The notes below the pieces were generated by a model. The model was not told where the DNA came from, made no database searches, and saw only the letters and a list, made by a program, of their open reading frames with translations. A DNA stretch of 64,000 bases from Diphasiastrum complanatum (Eukaryota; Streptophyta; Lycopodiopsida; Lycopodiales; Lycopodiaceae): positions 3,585,547-3,649,546 of the forward strand of contig CM055108.1 in the NCBI GenBank assembly GCA_029204225.1, written 5' to 3'. The position numbers and the translations under genes were made by a program. Below, one piece after another: positions 48,801-57,359 of the stretch (its first letter is position 1; every line of letters begins with the position of its first letter).

Positions 48801-51800
48801 AAAGTTCTTCACTAATGCATCCATCATTTGCAACAAATGGCTCAAGAAAAGAAGAATGCTCTACCATACCAACATTCTGATGCAAACTTGTACTTGTAAA
48901 AAGACAATGATCAAATTCTGCATGCCTTTGCTCTTCTACCTTCAAAGAGGATGAAGTAGAGAGGAGAAAGCATGACGAATCCGTTATTCGGTACATCTTT
49001 AAAAGTGTTTCCCAAGCACTTTAAAGGTCTTGCAAAATCTCAAATGATATCAGATAGATCTTGTTACCGATAAAATCTTGATCATCACGTCGATGCCAAA
49101 CCTCAGCTTGCAACTCCATGAAGAATAGTTGGTGCCATCCAACATATCTTCGCCCGAACAAGTACGAATTGCTCCCAAATCTCCAAACCCTAAATGTGGC
49201 CTAAAAGACACAAAAACCAGCAAGTATCAAATCTAAAAAATCAGCACCGGAATGTGTCAAAACCACATTAGATGGATGTAGGAACTCGCCCTCCTACAAG
49301 CCTTGTGCGCTGAAAATTTCAGCCTGAAATTGTATTACAAACTCAAAAAACCAGCAAGCAAAGAATTAGGTTAGCCTCCAACAAAGCTTTTTTTTGGAAC
49401 CCTTCTTTCTTGCCAAAAAGTGTGAACAATACAAATGGTAATATGCTGTCCAATTTTCAGCCTCGGAATGTGATCGGATCATCACAAAAAATTAGCTCCT
49501 TCTTCCACACCTGGAAACAAGCAAAAAGAAGCGGATCTTCACTTTGTAAAATCAGCAAGGGTGCTGATTTTCCAGCCAAATCAGAAGAATAGAAATTGCT
49601 TGTAGATGTGCCTACAAAGGAGCAAATCTGAAAAATAGGGCAGCAGCGGACCAACAGTAGGATAAACCTACACGGATGTGAGAGCGACCTAAAAGAAGCC
49701 CCGAAGAAGATAATTAATGGCCCCTTCCTGCAACCTGAAAAATCAGCAAACAACAACCTGATTTTTGGGCGCCCAAAATCCTGTTATCTTCTTTTATGTG
49801 TGGCGCCCTCCTGCAAAATGGAAAAGAGTCAAAAAACGGATCTTCACTCCAAAAAATCAGCAAAGGTGCTGAATTTTTGTGATTCCTAAGTGAAGACGAT
49901 CTCTTTTGGTAGGGCGCCCTAAATCAAGCATAGAAGATCCATGGCTCTGATACCATGTAGGAAATCAAAGTGCAAGATCCTTCTAACATTCAATCTCCAT
50001 ATACAAGAAGAGAACACGCAATATCACTCTATCACACTAAATCATACTGAATGTAAAATGTACAAATAAACCCTGAACCCTGATAGAGAGAGAAAACCTA
50101 GGAGTAGACTACTAGACTAGCCTATGGCTAGTTACAGCTGGTAATAGCTGTCAATAATAAAGTACATCGTGAACAGTAACCAGGAAGTGTAACAATGAAG
50201 TTTATCATTGATTTCTAACACACAAAGCCCTAAGTTAGGTAAAATGGGCTCTTTATTTATTTAAATCCAGATTTCAAAAACAGAATATGCAGCAAGTGTT
50301 CCTTCTTAGCGGCCTTGCCTTAAAACTACTAAAATGGCCCTTCCAATGTTTCGTCGTCCAATTTGAATCCGCAGTTCAAATTGGTTGATTTGAATTGTGA
50401 AGGAATCAAACCAAATTGTGTCATTCTCTAGAATTTGAACTGACGAGTTTAGGGCTTATTTGAATGTTGGATCTAAGCATGGGAATTCTGTTACGGAAAA
50501 AAGACAAGTGCTATTTTAGGGTTCAGGGTGCAAACTACACTGTCATAATGCAATTACAGCCTAAAGGCTGAAATACAATTACCCGAGCGATGATATCATA
50601 TTCGTGAATCACATATGCTGTGTGCTCAATGACTTCAATACTCGATGTTTTGCCCTGAAGGTTGACATCCCCTCCACCTTGTCACTTGCAAATACTTGAG
50701 ATTCATTCCTACAATCTGAACTTTATGTACTTTGACACTTCCAAGTTCCGACTCTATTAGGGAGACCTGGAAAGCTTTGAAACCTCAAGTCTTATGAAAT
50801 CTCCACTCTTTTAACTACTTAAGCTCTTACCATTAAGGAAGAAGAACGCTTGTGCAGACTTAAGAAGGTGCATGGAGAGAGCTTTGTTGACTCATTGCGT
50901 TAACGGCCAGGTAAGGACAATTTTGGATTTAGCAAGAGCAAGAAAACACGAGGAAAGAAGTGAATTCAACAAGCATTGAGATTGTGCTCTATGATACCAA
51001 TAAGCCAAAGACTACCTCTTTTGAACGCTATATGTGAGTTGGTGGAAGAAAACTAGCACATTGCAAATTTGCAAGTTCATGTTCCTAGTTGCCATTGTGT
51101 CCTAGAACATTCACTCACCATGACTGAATCAGTGATTCATACCCACTAGGACGTTCCAGATTTGCTGATAGAAACCAGTGTGGGAAAATACCAGCAGTCA
51201 TCATTTTAAGCTCAATTCGTCTCTAAAAAAAGATAGATGTTCTAGTGCCGTCTGGATCTTTACTGGAGATGTATTCTGCTCAGATTTGCAGCCACCCATC
51301 AGAGACCTAAAGAGGTTATAGTACTACAAATTGGTTAAAATTAAAGGTTGAAATTCTATCCACAATCTCAATCGATTACAGAAAGGAACCTATGTTCTGC
51401 TGAGATTGAGTTTGGATCATTGCTTGCAGCATCTGATGAAAACTCTTTATCACACAGTCATCTAGGTTTGAGTATAGTTGTAAAAAAGTCATAACTTAAG
51501 TCCATTGGAAGCCATGTTCTCTGTGATGTCATGAAATCATTACAATGAATTTCTGATATACTAACTGAATTTACAAAACATCACAGAGGACAGCAAATTT
51601 GCTACAACCAGCTATTTTGAGTGGATTTAAAACATGCGAACGTAACTTGTATACAGGAAAAAGCATGACTAAAGAGTACGTCAACTCCAATGTGGTCAAA
51701 AATAGGCCCTACAAGTCGTTTTAGCAGAGACAATCGAATACAATATTGAATAGGATAGAATGCAGAGTGTTAGCGAATCTAAGTATTCCAACTTACAGTG

Positions 51801-54290
51801 GTATTGTTTGGATCATTGTCAGTCGTAAATGGTTGTGGTGGAGCAGGTGCACTATAAGCTGGAGCCTGATAGGGAGCTGCAGGAACAACCCCAGAATGTT
51901 AAACGATACCTTACTACAAGAATAGATTGTTATACGAAATTTAATTCACACTGCTTCATCCATACTTATCAAGAGTTTGGTACTGACACACCTAATCTAA
52001 TACCCATTGAGTTAGAACGAGGAAAATATATCCTTTGTGTAGCTAACTTAGCTTCACAAGCTGATGAAACAAGCAAATAAGCGGACAAAGGCACACGCGT
52101 CATTGATGAGCTTGTGTTTCTTGTAGGCATCCAAAATAAAATGCACCAGAGCTCACAAATAGCAGCCATACATACATATCTATTAAACTTAGAAATACAT
52201 GACTTCAAACAAGGAATTTAGGCTGACCACTTAACAAAAATGGTGAAAATAGACATTGATAAGGCTTTCTTTCTCTCTCCACCAGAAGTTCTGTGCTGCC
52301 GACGCTAGTCGGCCAGCCCATTGCCATGCCTTGATCTTGCTGCCATGCTGAATGCTACAATCACTGCCAGCAGCCATCAGCCATCCATTGCACCCATCAT
52401 TTCTTGATTAAAATCGTAAATGGCATCATTTCTTGATCTATTGCTTCTATTTCAGATCAAGGTGGTCCCAAAACCGGCAATAGAGATAGCTACAAAACCA
52501 GCGATTGGGATCTTCATAAAGCCATCGCTGCAGAAAATGAAGGGCTGTTTTTGTTGTGATGGAGGTTCTGCCCTCCATATAGGTCCCTGCCAATGGCTAC
52601 CATAGCCACTCTCCTTTTTGTAAGGTATCGCCCCTGAAGGAAGATTGTTTGGCCAAAGCCTTCTACATCATGACCAGACAGCACAAGAAAGTAATTATTA
52701 TCACCCACAGGTTGCACATCTACCATGGAAGAGAGAGGTAATATCTACTCCCCTACTACTAGCCCCTTAATCATCAAAATCAGCCTCATTATCGAGCCAT
52801 TGCACTTGGATAGACAAGAACTCTAGGCTAAAGATTGAGCTAGGGAAAACGAACTTCAAGGAAGCAACCAAAACTTGGGTATGGTAAAACGTCCCTATAC
52901 ATGATGCAGAGACAGATCCTTACGGTTACATGTACTGGAGGTAGAGAAACTTGGTATCCATAGATCCTCAGTAGACAGCACAGGCCCAATTACTGCCTTT
53001 AGAAAATACTTGCTACATTTTGGAAACTCCCGTGAACTTCTACTAGATAATGGCCTTCCTACATGGCGTTACATAGAAGCGATCATAGCGCTGTTGGCTA
53101 GTTCATGGGCTCACTTTCCTTCATTCCCTACATCTCTGATTTCACGATCTCTCCTACCACCTCGTCCGACCATTCCTTTCTCTTTTTCCGACTTGGCCTA
53201 ACAGATACACCCAACCCGACCTTCTCCACACAGCAACCGTAAACTACCGAATTCCTACCGTATCAACCAAGATCCCATTTTGCATTCCCTCGCAACACCT
53301 GGTATGACGATGGATGTTCCATCTCCAAGTCATCCACACTCGAGCCTCTCTCCCCACAACTTCTTGCCTTTCTCCACAATACAAGGTACAATCTCATATA
53401 AAAGCTACAATTTCTAGATTGAATCCACGGAGAATAAAGAGAAAACAAATTTAAGAAAGAGACACAAGTTAGCAGCTATCATAAACAATATTGCAAAGCT
53501 TGGATTCATGAGAGGTATAACATGGCCATTTTCAATGGATGGTAATTCACAGATATTGTGCTCCTCTAAAATTATCAGTCTTTAACACTGAGATATACTC
53601 AAGCATAACACATAAGATGAGCAAAATTTATCTTTATGGTCCAACGACAAAGTCTTTGACCATCTGCACACATGCTATGACATTGATATCCGGAACACAT
53701 CATAAGCAACCAAGAGTAGGTGCAGCTTAAAAAGAGATTTAACCTTATAAATAATATCAAAGAATTCTAGTCTGTACAAAAAAAATGTTCAAATACATGT
53801 TTGCCTTACTTTTTGGAACAACTTGTTGAATAGGCACCACAGATTTCTTTGGAGTAGCTACACTGATGCGCATTGGTCGACTGGAGCAGTAGACACCATT
53901 CATTTCAGTCATAGCTCGAGTTCTCTCAAGTTCATCTCCAAATCGTACAAATCCATAACCCTTTGAACGTCCTGTATTGACATCAGTTACAACTTTTGCA
54001 CCCTTCACAGAAAGATAGCGACTCCGGAAGGTCTCCTGCAGTACGTAATCTGTAACATCTGGTGCAAGATCTCCCACAAATATGGAATGATCAGAACCAG
54101 ACTCAGGTCGCCTCTCTCCAATCCCAAAAGAAGCCCAGTTTAACCGAAATGGCTGTTCTGTTTGAGGCATCTGAGTACCATTATATGACTGTAAAACTCT
54201 CTCTGCAGCAGCATGAGTCACAAACTCAAGAAAGCCATACCCTTCAGAATAACCAGTTTGCTTGTTGCGGATAACTTTCACAGATGTCAC
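33772..54290 (-). CDS. RBP45/RBP47-like three-RRM RNA-binding protein, 5' end missing
   Basis: Seven coding exons, minus strand: 54290-53810, 51876-51797, 42633-42503, 34904-34808, 34470-34309, 34087-33984 and 33862-33772 (stop TAA). Phases agree at every junction. The product has the second half of RRM1 (SEGYGFLEF), RRM2 (SIFVGDLAPDVTD, SKGYGFVRF), a Pro/Ala linker, RRM3 (IFVGGLDPTVTDEDL, KGCGFVQF), a Tyr/Gly/Gln-rich tail and the C-terminal motif LNAAYIAVHEGHLLGRHLW. Such proteins bind U-rich or poly(A) RNA in the plant nucleus and enter stress granules (family knowledge). The RRM1 N terminus must be beyond 64000 or hidden in the array region; I did not find it. Introns carry copia insertions with clean target duplications. 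It is probably functional, since no stop or frameshift was found in the exons. Confidence 0.88.
33863..33983 (-). other. RBP45/47-like last intron
   Basis: This short intron has donor GTGAGT and acceptor TTCTGTAG. No other feature is seen. Confidence 0.8.
33984..34087 (-). CDS. RBP45/47-like exon: acidic segment
   Basis: Acceptor TTTCAG|GCT and donor GATAA|GTGAGT frame 104 nt. The peptide has MTEHKEEEIFDPLAPPDID. Without splicing the frame would stop at once (AAGTGA), so the donor is needed to reach the conserved last exon. Confidence 0.8.
34088..34308 (-). other. RBP45/47-like intron with apparent GC donor
   Basis: It begins GCGGGTTCTTG and ends TTGTTTCAG. GC-AG introns are a known minority class, usually with AG|GCAAGT; this donor is a weak match, so its use needs transcript proof. 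Confidence 0.65.
34309..34470 (-). CDS. RBP45/47-like exon: Tyr/Gly/Gln-rich tail
   Basis: Acceptor AAACAG|CTG. The 162 nt encode a low-complexity tail with WNAGYYGYGQGYDGYGY and YAYGSYAGYGNYHQQ, of the prion-like kind that promotes granule formation in such proteins. The donor appears to be CAG|GCGGGT, a GC rather than GT site; a GT alternative four bases on would break the frame. Confidence 0.87.
34471..34807 (-). other. RBP45/47-like intron
   Basis: Donor GTGGTACC, acceptor ACAAACAG. It holds two related stretches around CTGCTCCCAAGTA (about 34630 and 34728), each followed by similar sequence, suggesting a small duplication. Confidence 0.75.
34808..34904 (-). CDS. RBP45/47-like exon: RRM3 second half
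   Basis: Acceptor CATTCAG|GGC and donor AAGCAG|GTGGTA frame 97 nt and return the frame to phase 0. The peptide has EEALQRLHGTVIGQQPIRLS and WGRSPANKQ, the end of RRM3 in this family. Confidence 0.88.
36406..37138 (+). repeat. 5' LTR of copia 8
   Basis: 733 bp, TGTCAGAAATTG to CGCGACA, followed by the primer-binding site. Within it ATTCGCGAAAGTCAA occurs twice and GCGAAGCGAAACTCGAAG nearby gives a CGAA-rich zone, unusual in this AT-rich region. Confidence 0.92.
37139..37151 (+). other. primer-binding site of copia 8
   Basis: TGGTATCAGAGCC directly follows the LTR end CA. It is complementary to the initiator methionine tRNA. Confidence 0.9.
37203..38268 (+). pseudogene. copia 8 gag with two zinc knuckles, and protease
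   Basis: Gag starts ATTIRTRLAISLDGANYRIW. A stop interrupts it at 37480, and a frameshift near 37740 leads into a piece with two knuckles: CDHCNKPGHTANKC and CMHCKKKGHSAYDC. Most plant copia gags have one. The protease motif DVVIDSGATSHITCNK is intact. The frame ends in mid-protease at 38268. Confidence 0.87.
38363..39083 (+). pseudogene. copia 8 pre-integrase and integrase
   Basis: The first piece has QLWHRRMYHLNMRNLYDMCK and FCEACQKGEQHRNPF. After a frameshift near 38670 the core has Asp in VHLDVCGPM, Asp in IRSDNVGEYKS and Glu in NGVAERRNRTLVEGA. A stop at 39081 interrupts the C-terminal part. All three catalytic residues remain. Confidence 0.87.
39184..40013 (+). pseudogene. copia 8 reverse transcriptase, N terminus deleted
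   Basis: It picks up at GVDYFDTFA and PMVKTTSIQLLLAYA (two frames) and continues IHQIDVKTAFLDGDLEEEIF, CIYGLKQASQAWYKKLD and the catalytic motif IFVDDSLI. A stop at 39601 follows. The region up to 40013 gives YEIIDLGEATKCLRQKI and YLTICTRADLAFSVYALSQF. The fingers domain before YFDTFA is deleted. Confidence 0.86.
40014..40568 (+). pseudogene. copia 8 RNase H
   Basis: After stops near 40012 and 40114 the frame 40164-40568 has CGAAISWICKKQTLVAQSSC, EAEYVAASNVANEVVWLQMM, then MMDSQSAIYLSQDLVFHSKT and MIADMLTKPLDKPLFAKQRK. It ends just before the polypurine tract AGAGGGAG (40568-40575). Confidence 0.87.
40576..41287 (+). repeat. 3' LTR of copia 8
   Basis: 712 bp, starting TGTCAGAAATTG right after AGAGGGAG and ending CGCGACA. 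It matches the 5' LTR with scattered substitutions and small indels. Confidence 0.92.
42503..42633 (-). CDS. RBP45/47-like exon: RRM3 first half
   Basis: Acceptor GCCACAG|ATA and donor TACAG|GTATGT frame 131 nt. The peptide is IFVGGLDPTVTDEDLRQVFG, then VKIPLGKGCGFVQFTYR, with RNP2 and RNP1 of RRM3. Confidence 0.9.
44735..45003 (-). repeat. 3' LTR of copia 9
   Basis: 269 bp, plus-strand TGTCAAGAATC to TTTCTAACA. It is followed by CTCTCCCT, the complement of a polypurine tract. The right part matches 50006-50220 with roughly 10 differences. Confidence 0.85.
45071..45838 (-). pseudogene. copia 9 RT C-terminus and RNase H
   Basis: The frame reads MQSKYARDLLYKFNMQDCKS, YRQLVGSLIYLTQTCPDIAY, then VDWAGNIDDRRSTSGHTF, SLTEAEYRALSNAAQEVIWL and YCDNKSCIHLAKNPILHART. 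It lacks the usual last residues. A frameshift near 45838 separates it from the reverse transcriptase. Confidence 0.88.
45838..46755 (-). pseudogene. copia 9 reverse transcriptase
   Basis: The frame has EWRAAMEIEMEAISKNKTWD, CKWIYKTMYGVDGQL, GIDFEETFAPVAKMVTIRSI, MDVKSAFLNGVLDEEVYLEQ and the catalytic LYVDDLIITRS. The palm is complete. Frameshifts at both ends (about 46700 and 45838) isolate it from integrase and RNase H. Confidence 0.88.
46673..47335 (-). pseudogene. copia 9 integrase, N-terminal part deleted
   Basis: From 47335 the reading gives LRSDGGGEYFSTEFIDFC, with the second catalytic Asp, stops near 47250 and 47205, then ERKNRTIVEMARAMLKS with the Glu context. The C-terminal part LRVFGSDAYAHVPDKKQKKL and FLGYDEKAKAYMMYD is open. 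The part before LRSD is lost in a deletion that joins it to gag near 47340. Confidence 0.85.
47340..47843 (-). pseudogene. copia 9 gag, C terminus deleted
   Basis: The start at 47843 gives SVLNESSKLEGADNYAVWKF, and motifs LMEKELWEIMTGEE, AFDRRKRKAQNVISLSVRDA and LTLNSLSESHPMFVTS follow. The zinc knuckle and protease that should come next are absent, and the sequence enters integrase DNA instead. Before that deletion the frame has no defect over 167 codons. Confidence 0.88.
47844..48430 (-). other. leader of copia 9 with GC-rich direct repeats
   Basis: Between gag and the nested fragment lies a non-coding leader. A unit starting GATATYGGTACG and ending GGATCC or CGATCC is repeated at 47919-47990 and 47992-48075, with a third start at 48077. 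The zone is GC-rich with many CG dinucleotides. No primer-binding site is left. Confidence 0.7.
48431..50010 (-). mobile_element. deleted copy of the 2785-bp non-autonomous LTR element
   Basis: The left part (48431-48639) matches the array LTR; it then jumps at CTCTAAG|CAGCTTG to internal sequence matching 58754 onward, skipping half the LTR, the polypurine tract and the duplicated 166-bp segment. It continues through the gag-like frame and leader to the primer site (49942-49955) and a 55-bp LTR start, then switches to copia 9 LTR at about 50006-50010. Stops break its frame. Confidence 0.87.
48574..49200 (-). pseudogene. gag-like fusion frame, deleted copy
   Basis: The open part (48996-48574) reads YRITDSSCFLLSTSSSLKVE, ISEELYEQASQVNVLEKAEI and MSISTLVQSGMLLDFLGVQS, matching the middle of the 387-codon frame of the array. 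The gag start upstream (to about 49200) is frameshifted. Its C-terminal half is lost, and it runs into LTR sequence. Confidence 0.8.
50006..50220 (-). repeat. 5' LTR of copia 9, truncated
   Basis: Matches 44797-45003, ends TTTCTAACA and is followed by CACAA. The first ~65 bp are missing, replaced by LTR sequence of the non-autonomous element at an AAGAAGA overlap. Confidence 0.85.
51797..51876 (-). CDS. RBP45/47-like exon: Pro/Ala-rich linker
   Basis: Acceptor CCTGCAG|CT and donor ACT|GTAAGT frame 80 nt. They supply the two missing codon bases and end in phase 0. The peptide is PYQAPAYSAPAPPQPFTTDN and then DPNNTT, the usual lead into RRM3. Confidence 0.85.
51877..53809 (-). other. RBP45/47-like intron, 1.9 kb
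   Basis: Donor GTAAGG, acceptor TTCCTGCAG. The short open frames inside match nothing I know, and I see no element ends. Confidence 0.75.
53810..54290 (-). CDS. RBP45/47-like exon: RRM1 second half and RRM2
   Basis: The acceptor is TTGTGCAG before GTGACATC; the donor is AAAAA|GTAAGG. The exon is 481 nt and ends in phase 1. RNP1 of RRM1 reads EGYGFLEF; RRM2 has RNP2 IFVGDL and RNP1 KGYGFVRF, followed by AMTEMNGVYCSSRPMRI, a strongly conserved RBP45/47 signature. Confidence 0.9.
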
Positions 54291-54870
54291 CTGCACAATA
54301 TAAACAGATCAATACTGTCACCATGTAGCTGCAGCATTAGCTTGATCAATACACAGTCAAAAAATAGACAGCAAACTGAATCAGGATGCCCAAAATAGTA
54401 ATCAAATGGCAAACATAGCTATATGGACATCAGACTTTGGGTGTGCATCAAATAAATGCAATTCTTGTTGTTCACTGTTCCATATGGGGAAGCATCTACA
54501 AGAATGATAATAGAATTTTAAGTTTTTTTTTCCCGGTTCGAACCCAAAAAAAAACGGTTCTAACTGGGCAAATTCGAACCGGCGGTTCGAACCGCAGTTG
54601 GACACAACATTGTCCCCGGTTCGAACCAAAATCCGGTTCGAACGGTTCGAACTGCGATTCGTGCAACTACAAGGGCAGGGCAGTACATTTATTTAGGTTG
54701 TCGAATGTTCCGGTTACATTGTGGTCCAGTTTAGGTGCATCAATCCCTGTTGGATTCTGTCATGGGGTTCAAATGTTTTGGGATTTGCTTTTTTTTTTTT
54801 GGTCAGCGATTTTGTTCTCAAAAATGTGTTTCTGGGAACATTTTTGCCCAGAAACGTGATTCTAGGCAAC
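54291..54870 (-). other. intron sequence with GGTTCGAACC cluster
   Basis: This is upstream of the first visible exon, so within an intron of the host gene. At 54533-54660 the phrase GGTTCGAAC or its complement occurs about seven times in 130 bp. It looks like T-arm or B-box sequence but no tRNA fold is present. Confidence 0.65.
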
Positions 54871-55325
54871 TGTAGGAAAGCAAGAGACAAGTCACCAAGA
54901 TCTAGTTATCAATCAATCTCACAAGAAACAAGAGAGAAGAGGCTAGGCGCCCAACTCTGAGAGAGAGAGAGAGAGAGAGAAAACAGCAACAAGAGCAATG
55001 GAGAGCAATGCTTAGCCAAACTGTCCAAAATGGAATACACAATGAGCATCTAAGTACTCTACCTGGATGTGGCCAAATGCCACCAAACCCTAAGGTTAAC
55101 CACTTAATAAATGTAGGGCACCCCCAAAAGTCAAGATAGGGCCCCTAAACAAAATTAGACCCCTAAGGACCCACGAGTCAGAACATGACCAAAATTGGGT
55201 CCAACTGAATTTAAGACAAACTTAAGATGGCCTAAATAACTAAATACCCATGGTTACACAAATCTCGACCTTTTGGGTCAAAGTAACCTATGGATTAACT
55301 TTAGCATAGTCATTTATTTCTAACA
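54871..55325 (-). repeat. 3' LTR of copia 10
   Basis: 455 bp, plus-strand TGTAGGAAAGC to TTTCTAACA, followed by CCCTCCTT, the complement of a polypurine tract. It contains a GA microsatellite at 54958-54981 and the family phrase CTCGACCTTTTGGGTCAAAG. Confidence 0.87.
54958..54981. repeat. (GA)n microsatellite
   Basis: An uninterrupted run of GA lies inside the LTR of copia 10. It is a simple repeat and likely variable in length. Confidence 0.9.
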
Positions 55326-55362
55326 CCCTCCTTAAATGACAATGCAAAAACTGAATTCTTCA

Positions 55363-56054
55363 CTATGTAACAAAACCAACACGTGGTATCAAATTTAAGG
55401 CTTTGCATAACACTTCAAATCTGACTCTAGGCAACGCCTTAGTGAAGAGGTCCTCAATATTATCCTCCGTAGGACAATATTCAAGTAAAATGTCGCCATC
55501 ATGAAGTCTCTCCTGAACAAAGTGATGATGGATCTCAATGTGCTTCGTCCTCGCATGAAAAACAGGATTCCGTGCAATGGCAATAGCACTTTGACTATCA
55601 CTCAAGATAAGAGTGGCTGAGGGCTCGCCAAACTTCACGTGGGCTGCTTTGTACTTGACCACGAAATTGCAAAATTTCCATAGAAAAAGCAATGTCCACT
55701 TGTAGAGCGTCTAGTGTCTTGATCTCCACCCCAATCTGAGTCACTAAAACCAACCAAACATGCATCATCACAAGCAGGAAAAACCAGTCCATGACTTCTT
55801 GTTCCTTGAAGATATCGAAAGATCCTCTTCAACGCTTTCCAATGCGATGTCATTGGGGCATGCATGAATTGACTCATGAGTGAGACACTATAAGAAATAT
55901 CCGGTCTTGAATTACATAGGTAAATGAGACAGCCTATAGCTTGACAGTATAAAGTAGTGTCAAATGATTCACCATCACCTTGACTACTTAATTTCAGACC
56001 TGTCTCCATAGGTGTAGCAACCGGCTTGCAATCTTCCATCTTGAACCGCTTCAA
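55363..56054 (-). pseudogene. copia 10 RNase H
   Basis: The frame from 56054 has MKRFKMEDCKPVATPMETGL, CQAIGCLIYLCNSRPDISYS and FSDSDWGGDQDTRRSTSGHC. After frameshifts near 55640-55700 the last part reads LSDSQSAIAIARNPVFHART, KHIEIHHHFVQERLHDGDIL and IEDLFTKALPRVRFEVLCKA. The domain is complete in sequence but split. Confidence 0.87.
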
Positions 56055-56112
56055 AATCTGCCCAATGTAGCGTTCTTGAGAGATGAAAATTCCAGCCCCT
56101 TCTTGTACAAAT

Positions 56113-56740
56113 TCAAGACCTAAGATAAAAATGCAACAGGCCTAAATCTGAGGTTTCAAAAACCATACCAAGATCAAGTATTACGGCATCAATCTGCTGC
56201 TCATTACTTCCCGTAATAATAATATCATCAACATAAAGCAAAATAATGATGATATAATCTGAAGTATGCTTGACATAAAGAGTAGATTCGTTAGGACTAT
56301 TAGTAAACCCTCGATCACAAAAGTAGACATGTATCTTTTGATACCACATCCTCGGAGCTTGCTTCAGTCCATAAAGTGCCTTCTTGAAAAGACAAACTTT
56401 ATCTTCTTGGCCTTCAACCAAAAACCCAGCAGGTTGTTGAAGGTACACTTCCTCATTGAGATCACCATTGAGAAATGTTGTCTTTATGTCAAGTTGCCGC
56501 AAACGCCAACCAAAATGGGCAGCCAAAGAGGTTACTACCCTCACGGTAGTCATCCGAGCAGTAAGAGAGAAAGTCTCCTCATAATCAATCCCCTTTTGCT
56601 AAGCATAGCCTTTGGCAACGAGCCTTGCCTTGTACCTTTCAATGGTACCATCTGCCTTATACTTGATTTTGTATACCCATTTAAAACCAATTGCCTTTTT
56701 CCCATGAGGAAGATCAACAAGAACCTAAATCTGGTTCTTC
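56113..56740 (-). pseudogene. copia 10 reverse transcriptase
   Basis: Minus reading from 56740 gives [20 protein letters not shown], a stop near 56598, then DYEETFSLTARMTTVRVV, RQLDIKTTFLNGDLNEEVYL, KKALYGLKQAPRMWYQKIH and the catalytic LLYVDDIIITGS. It ends DLGLLHFYLRS before a break near 56110. Confidence 0.88.
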
Positions 56741-57358
56741 ATAAGTGAGTCATACTCATCTTGCATCGCATCCACCCAACATCATACTCCTTGGCCTGCT
56801 CATAGAAAACAGGTTCTTCTGCAACATCTCCAAGAGATGTAAGAGCAAAATCTGAAAAATCAGCATAGTCCACTGATTTTGTAGAGGCACGTGTCTTTCC
56901 ATCATACAATGAACTTACTTTGTTGTCCCGCAAAGTCGACAACAACCACCGTGGAACTGTTTTGGGCTGTCCAACAGCCATGTCTCTTCTTACAATTTGT
57001 TGTCCAAGATCCTCCGACACTGCACTTGGCTGTCCAAGATCTTCCAAAACTGGTCCTTGCTATCCAACAGTTCCTGCAGGCTGATTTTGAGCAACAACGG
57101 GCGGTTCTTGATGAACATTAGGCTCTAAACTTGATGAGGTGTTGGGCAGGTCGAAACAGGTTGATTGCTGCCGCTTATCTCCAGCAATAGAAGATGGTAC
57201 CAAATCTGAAAAAACTTCAACATTCACACTATGTGGGCTGTCCCCCTGCAAGGTATGAGTTGGGGCCACATCCAATGAATTCTTTTGATCAAAATGCACA
57301 TCACGACTAACAATAATCTTGTTAGTGCTCACATTGAACAGCCTAGCCTTTGCTTTCT
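56741..57358 (-). pseudogene. copia 10 integrase end and integrase-RT linker
   Basis: From 57358 the reading is EKAKARLFNVSTNKIIVSRD and VHFDQKNS, the integrase C-terminal signature. A Ser/Pro/Gln-rich linker follows (57332-57060), then after a stop RWLLSTLRDNKVSSLYDGKT and AEEPVFYEQA, which leads to the reverse transcriptase. The same RWL.TLRD.K phrase reappears in the non-autonomous elements. Confidence 0.8.
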
Positions 57359-57359
57359 C

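Larger units (their letters stand above)
44735..50220 (-). mobile_element. Ty1/copia element 9 with nested non-autonomous fragment
   Basis: CACAA at 44730-44734 and 50221-50225 is the 5-bp target duplication. The left LTR (minus-strand 3' LTR) is 44735-45003; the right LTR survives only as 50006-50220. Inside, minus strand, are gag (47843), an integrase fragment, reverse transcriptase and RNase H. A non-autonomous relative (48431-50010) sits between the leader and the right LTR and has replaced the first ~65 bp of that LTR. Confidence 0.88.
42634..51796 (-). other. RBP45/47-like intron, 9.2 kb, hosting copia 9
   Basis: Donor ACT|GTAAGT, acceptor GCCACAG. The copia insertion at 44735-50220 fills 5.5 kb. 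In 42634-44734 only a plus frame at 42879-43175 is open and I do not recognise it; GGTATCAAAGC at about 44184 resembles a primer site but has no LTR beside it. Nothing is recognised in 50226-51796. Confidence 0.85.
54871..57359 (-). mobile_element. Ty1/copia element 10, 3' half with LTR
   Basis: The left LTR (54871-55325) is followed, minus strand, by RNase H, reverse transcriptase, linker and integrase end. Near 57359 the element meets the first LTR of the tandem array. Its integrase core, protease and gag are not in the window. Its LTR is of the same family as the array LTR, so it or a relative may have served as helper. Confidence 0.85.

Noticed and set aside
51829-52726. Short frames in 51.8-52.7 kb as extra exons of the RNA-binding protein
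   Set aside because: Phase already joins 53810 to 51876 without them, and they have no RRM or low-complexity similarity.
54533-54660. tRNA gene from GGTTCGAA motifs
   Set aside because: No acceptor stem, D-arm or anticodon arm can be placed around any copy.
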